Origin: Diphasiastrum complanatum
Lineage: Eukaryota > Streptophyta > Lycopodiopsida > Lycopodiales > Lycopodiaceae
Direction of reading: 5' to 3'
Assembly (NCBI GenBank): GCA_029204225.1
Contig: CM055096.1
Span: forward strand, 71,085,349-71,149,348
DNA length: 64,000 nucleotides
The notes beneath the pieces were generated by a model. The model was not told the DNA's origin and did no database searches. It was given only the letters and a program-made list of their open reading frames with translations. Shown piece after piece: positions 59,944-64,000 of this stretch (its first letter is position 1; every line of letters begins with the position of its first letter). The translations under genes and the position numbers were made by a program.

Positions 59944-60787
59944 TGTCCGAAAGAGGTATGTGAAAGATAGGTCGAATAAGATTCGAATAAAAAGAATTCG
60001 AACGACAAGAAAGAAAAATTTATTGTGCGCAGCGGAATAGACTATCTTCCTCTTTCTTCATGCATGACTACACCTATCAATTTCGAACAAAACAGTAGTG
60101 ATAGAAATCACGTTCGATCTTATAGTAACTAACTTTGAAATCATCAGTACTACAGTGATTACGTAGCCAAACAATAATGCATTGAATTATCAGATAAATA
60201 ATTTGTCGTGAAGAACTACAGAAACACATACATTCTGAGACGAACCTGAACGCAATAAAAGATAGTAGTGATTCAATATGAAAACGAAACAGAAGTAAAT
60301 GAGTACAATAAGTTGCGGATTGAAGCTGCGTACTCTAAGCTATCTCTGAACGGCTAAAATGAAAGTCTGAATTAAGCGCAATGCTGATAAGCAGTAAGCG
60401 CAATAGCAATCTCTAAACAACTCTAAGAAGTGAGCTAGAATGCTCAGGAGTGTTCAAGCTCATAGGCTTGGGAGAGAGAGAGCTAACTATTCAATACTTG
60501 TTAATCTATTGATTAAAAAACTTCAGAACTTCAGAACTTGAAAAGAGATGTATGAACAACTGATTTATACTAAGTAATTAGGTCGTCAAATGCGATTGCC
60601 AGTTAGCTAGTGTCCGTTGGCATTCATCCAGCTCCTTCTCAGAAATTGATTGTTGATAAGTGGTGAAAATTGGCTGTAAACAATCTGTCTGCATAAATGA
60701 ACTAAAACTGTCACTCTGCAGAAATGAACTAAAATTGTCACAGACGATAGTGTCGCAAAAAGACGATAGTGTCGGCTTTATCCAACA
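59944..60787 (-). repeat. 5' LTR of copia A, U3 deleted
   Basis: 844 bp, 337 bp shorter than the 3' LTR. After the first 7 bases at the element's outer end (TGTTGGA on the minus strand, 60787-60781) the sequence jumps to a position about 340 bp further into the LTR. The outer end and target duplication are intact, so the deletion happened inside the LTR after insertion, or during reverse transcription. Confidence 0.92.
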
Positions 60788-62300
60788 CTTCACTGATCAT
60801 CAAGCACTTCTCTACCTTATCAACAAAACTTGCACAACTGGTCAATTGACTTGATGGATCTTATTGTTACGAGAATTCGAGTTTCGGATTGTTGTTCGAA
60901 AGGGCGTTCAACATTTTCTAGCAGATCATTTATCCCGAAACCGCAATCTACCAACTCCTAACCAAGGCGCCAATGATGATTTATCTGATGTCATTTTATT
61001 TCAAGTTGACTATACCCCTGTTTGGGCAAAGGATATTATTAAATATTTGAATTCAGTGCAGATGGATCCATCCTTATCTAAACCCGAACAACGATCCTCA
61101 AAACAATACCTTATACATTGATTTGCAGGACAACTTTACAGACAGTACTAGATGGAATTATCCGACGATGTTTTACTGAAGGTGAAATAACCTCTGTTAT
61201 ATCCCTAACTCATGAAGGTGTTGGAGCTGGTCATTTCTCTTCAAAAACAACTACTAGGAAAATTCTCTTAGCAGGATTTTGGTGGCCAACCCTCTTCAAG
61301 GATACCCACACCTATGTAAAGACCTCTGATGTTTGTCAAAGGACAAAACATTTTCAAAAAACCGACTTTATGCCTTTACACCCTATCACGACTGATCAAG
61401 CCTTCTAGAAATGGGAAATTGATTATGTTGGACCAATTAGTCCTGCTGCTAGGAACACTCAAGCCAAATATATCGCTACGGATTACTATACCAAATGAGC
61501 TGAAGCTAGAGCTGTTCGTAACGTTGACGTTCTACTACAAAATTTCTCTATGAACAGGTTGTTGTTCGTTTCGGATGCCCTCTAGAACTTATAAGCGATA
61601 GGGGTGCACATTTTTTCTATTCTGTCATAGCTGATCTTTTTTCGAATTTATTTGTGGTGCATCGCAAAAATTTCCCATATTATTCACGATGCAATGGCTA
61701 GGCGGAATCCACCAACATAATATTATGTGGTGTTCTAACCAAGACTGTCGAGTCTAGCTGTTCCGATTAAGAATTAAAACTCCATGCCGCTCTGTGGGCA
61801 TATCACACTACCCCGAAGAGGGTTACGAGTTTAACCCCTTTCCAGCTTGTATATGGCCAGGAAACAGTTATGCCTGTAGAATTTCACGTTCCATCTCTAG
61901 AAGTAGCATATAATCTAGAGCTAGATAATCGACAAACTCTAGCTAATAGATTATTCCATCCAAAACAACTTTGTGAAACACGACGGATCAACATCTTTGC
62001 TTAACGAGTCCACAAACGTTGACAGAATGCATGGCATGATCGATCATTAAAACTCAAAGAGTTCCAGATTGGAGACAAGGTCCTCCTATACCAAGCCAAA
62101 GCCTTTAAGGGCAAACTAAAATTTTCTGGCCAAGGACTTTATGTAATTCAAAAGATATTTGCCTTTGGATATCTACAATTCTAAACCTTTTAAGATGATA
62201 CTTTAGATAATGTGGTCAATGGAAGCAAAATCAAAAAATACAACAAACCCTGTGTTTATCTTGATATGTACTAAGTTTGTGTCATTTCTTAATTTTGTTT
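60788..62300 (+). pseudogene. Ty3/gypsy RNase H and integrase, second part (gypsy I)
   Basis: RNase H resumes TDHQALLYLINKTCTTGQLT, then a stop, FRIVVRKGVQHFLADHLSRN. Integrase: SLTHEGVGAGHFSSKTTTRK and ILLAGFWWPTLFKDTHTYVK with SDVCQRTKHF (first Cys of the finger replaced by Ser), KWEIDYVGPISPAARNTQAK (first Asp), VRFGCPLELISDRGAHFFYS (second Asp), CNG*AESTNI (Glu retained beside a stop), LHAALWAYHTTPKRVTSLTP, FQLVYGQETVMPVEF, and a C-terminal GDKVLLYQAKAFKGKLKFSG then QGLYVIQKIF, the GPY/F-type module. The tail is VNGSKIKKYNKP. Many frame changes. The lineage is non-chromoviral in style. No LTR follows that could be recognised. Confidence 0.92.
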
Positions 62301-63477
62301 ATTTATTTTTTATATGGGTTAGTGGCAATCCCATTGCGCGATACAATGTGACCAAGTACGTTGCCGTGGGAGACCCATATCTGACATTTTTCAGGATTAA
62401 GAAAAATACCATACCTCTAGCATTGTTTGAAAATACGTTCGAGTACAGCCAAGTGCGTGGATTCTTCCAACACAATCCAAATGGCATAACTCGCCATTGA
62501 TGGTGAGCAGCCCTCCACCTGTCAAAAGGGTTAGAACACAAGGATAGGAACCTGCCTTAGTTTAGTTGCTAGTTTAGATGCTTTTCTACACTACACTAAC
62601 TCCTAGCCCCACCTAACACTAACATCCAAGATAGAGGTGAGAGAGGGAGAGAGATGAGGGAGGTTAGCTCATGTGCTCAACATTTCATACTTATGGAAAA
62701 GCTTTTAAGAATACTGAACCAATAACAATAGACAAATAGAGAACAAGTAGAAGCATGAACAATAGCAAAAGCATGAACACATTAGCACATGAGGATGCTT
62801 GGCTCTCCAAAGTGGTAGAGTTTCCTCATCTCTATTAGCATGTGAAATGGTGTACAAGAGGTGCCTTTCTATCTTTGGGTAGGCCCTTGCCCCTTGCTTC
62901 CTATTGGCTACTTGCAAGAAGGTAAGATTGAAATCCTAACCCTTCAAAAGAAACACAATCTAATCTATTGTGCACAAAGAAGCACACCCCACCTACCACC
63001 ACTTTGACTTTTGACTAATTACAAAGCTTAGAAAACATAGTTTAACTTAAACTTTGGCCTTTTAACATTATTTTAATTACATGGCCCAAAGTCTAGTTTA
63101 TTCAAAATCAATTATTTACAAGTGCTCATTGGGCTGTGGGTTGATAGACGCAGGAAGCCACGGCCCTTGCAACTTATTTCTACTACTTCCGGCTATTTTA
63201 TTTATATACACGGAATACCCACAATAGTTCCAGCACCACCCACAAGCTCATCATTAAGAATAGATTTTAATGACTGTTTGCACCATCAAGAATTATCGTT
63301 CCAAATGGGAGAGCCTGAAGTTCCACAAACGGGATTGCTCACAAGTTTATTGACTAGCCGTATGAACTTATCCCTCTGAGAGTTCCTGTGGATTGCACCT
63401 CAAGCTAAGAGCATTCTAGCAGATTGGATCAAATTGGAACCTGAGAAAACTACAAAAGAGCCTTGTATTGTGTGGGC
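62301..63477. other. Non-coding DNA after gypsy I
   Basis: No LTR boundary was found. The stretch 62640-62665 is GA-rich ('gagagagggagagagatgaggg'). An 85-codon open frame at 63122-63379 (MLIGLWVDRRRKPRPLQLIS...) has no known motif, but because it directly precedes repeat R3b it may belong to the same element interior that precedes R3. Confidence 0.35.
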
Positions 63478-64000
63478 TACAGTTGTGGAGCAGTGTATCA
63501 GGTTTGTCATCGAGGAGATACACTTCAACTGCCTATTCTGGGTAAGTCAAGTCAATTTGCCATATCATGATTGCATCAGGGATGCAAATTTCAGTGATGA
63601 ATGAGTGCAGATCGTTTGGTTTGGGCCATGGAGGATCTCACAAGTTCACTTGGAGGGATATTGACATGCAAAGTCATGTGAGGGACTTGATGGTGGCTTT
63701 GGAGTTCACATCTCAGTGTATTCTCTGGGAGTGATTTGGAACCATTCACAGGAGCAGCTTTGAGCTAGTTTGGTGGAATACAGGTGGGCACTACAGGGTA
63801 GATGCTCAGATCTTTGTGATCAGGGATGGCATTGAGATACCTGTTAGGGATAGCACTGCAGGATGACATGGGATGATCATCAGGGGCTAGCTATTTCATA
63901 CTGGACTTGAGTCATTGGCATGGACAGGACTTATAGGTGGATTCATGATGGAATCAGGAAGCTGCAAACATAAATGAGAAAAGCGTCAAGATTTGGGAGC
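63478..64000 (+). repeat. Dispersed repeat R3, copy b (runs off the window)
   Basis: Matches 34096-34590. Here the shared frame reads FTWRDIDMQSHVRDLMVALE, GHYRVDAQIFVIRDGIEIPV, with TGA and TAG breaks. The copy continues past the end of the window. Confidence 0.8.

Larger units (their letters stand above)
51131..60787 (-). mobile_element. Copia A, LTR retrotransposon inserted in gypsy I
   Basis: 9657 bp on the minus strand with the 5-bp duplication CTTCA (51126-51130 and 60788-60792). Leaving out the element and one CTTCA keeps the gypsy RNase H frame continuous. It holds 5' LTR 59944-60787, primer-binding site, gag and protease 57797-59930, RT-RNase H 52322-53791, polypurine tract 52312-52320 and 3' LTR 51131-52311. 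Copia B is inserted between protease and RT, and the integrase of copia A is missing there. Without copia B the element would be 5.65 kb, a normal copia size. Confidence 0.95.

Noticed and set aside
62299-62541. Minus-strand 80-codon frame with CWKNP segment
   Set aside because: Antisense to the decayed gypsy tail, no family match.

Overview
The window looks like intergenic nuclear DNA from a land plant with a large, repeat-rich genome. It is AT-rich and eukaryotic in style: there are no operons or ribosome-binding sites, two long uninterrupted (TC)n microsatellites are present, and almost every recognisable protein fragment belongs to a Ty1/copia or Ty3/gypsy LTR retrotransposon. Several primer-binding sites match initiator Met-tRNA (TGGTATCAGAGC type). 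No intact host gene, tRNA, rRNA or CRISPR array was recognised, and the species cannot be named from sequence alone.

Layout. 0-6 kb: a dispersed non-coding repeat (R1a), copia RNase H scraps and a decayed ORF of unknown origin. 7-11 kb: a (TC)63 tract, a gypsy gag with two tandem gag domains, then the RT-RNase H half of a copia element (copia GH) with its 3' LTR. 11-16 kb: a copia scrap, (TC)80, a possible spliced terminal exon pair, and otherwise featureless DNA. 16-22 kb: a chromovirus-like gypsy relic broken by a non-coding LTR element (N, target-site duplication GATTA) and by a 380-bp MITE-like element, followed by a copia relic (L) on the minus strand. 22-30 kb: three LTRs of one family (C), one of them a solo LTR with TSD CTTAT, plus the second R1 copy. 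30-36 kb: a deleted family-A copia, a long ORF resembling a plant transposon protein, and LTR E. 36-42 kb: a complete but decayed copia (D) with two LTRs and TSD CACCT. 42-45 kb: copia M and a decayed ORF resembling DUF7869 proteins. 45-50 kb: the 5' LTR-gag-protease-integrase half of copia GH. 50-62 kb: gypsy RT-RNase H-integrase, interrupted by copia A (TSD CTTCA), which is itself interrupted by copia B. The last 0.5 kb repeats a segment found at 34 kb.

Main result. The copia halves at 9.2-10.9 kb and 45.4-50.2 kb look like one element cut in two and rejoined in circularly permuted order. They break at nearly the same RT codon, carry near-identical LTRs, and share the 5-bp duplication ATCTA across 34 kb. 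Each half is fused to the complementary half of a gypsy element. This fits insertion of a roughly 41-kb linearised circle (or an equivalent rearrangement, or an assembly error) into that gypsy. The rest of the window is a readable stack of nested insertions, with copia B inside copia A inside gypsy the clearest.
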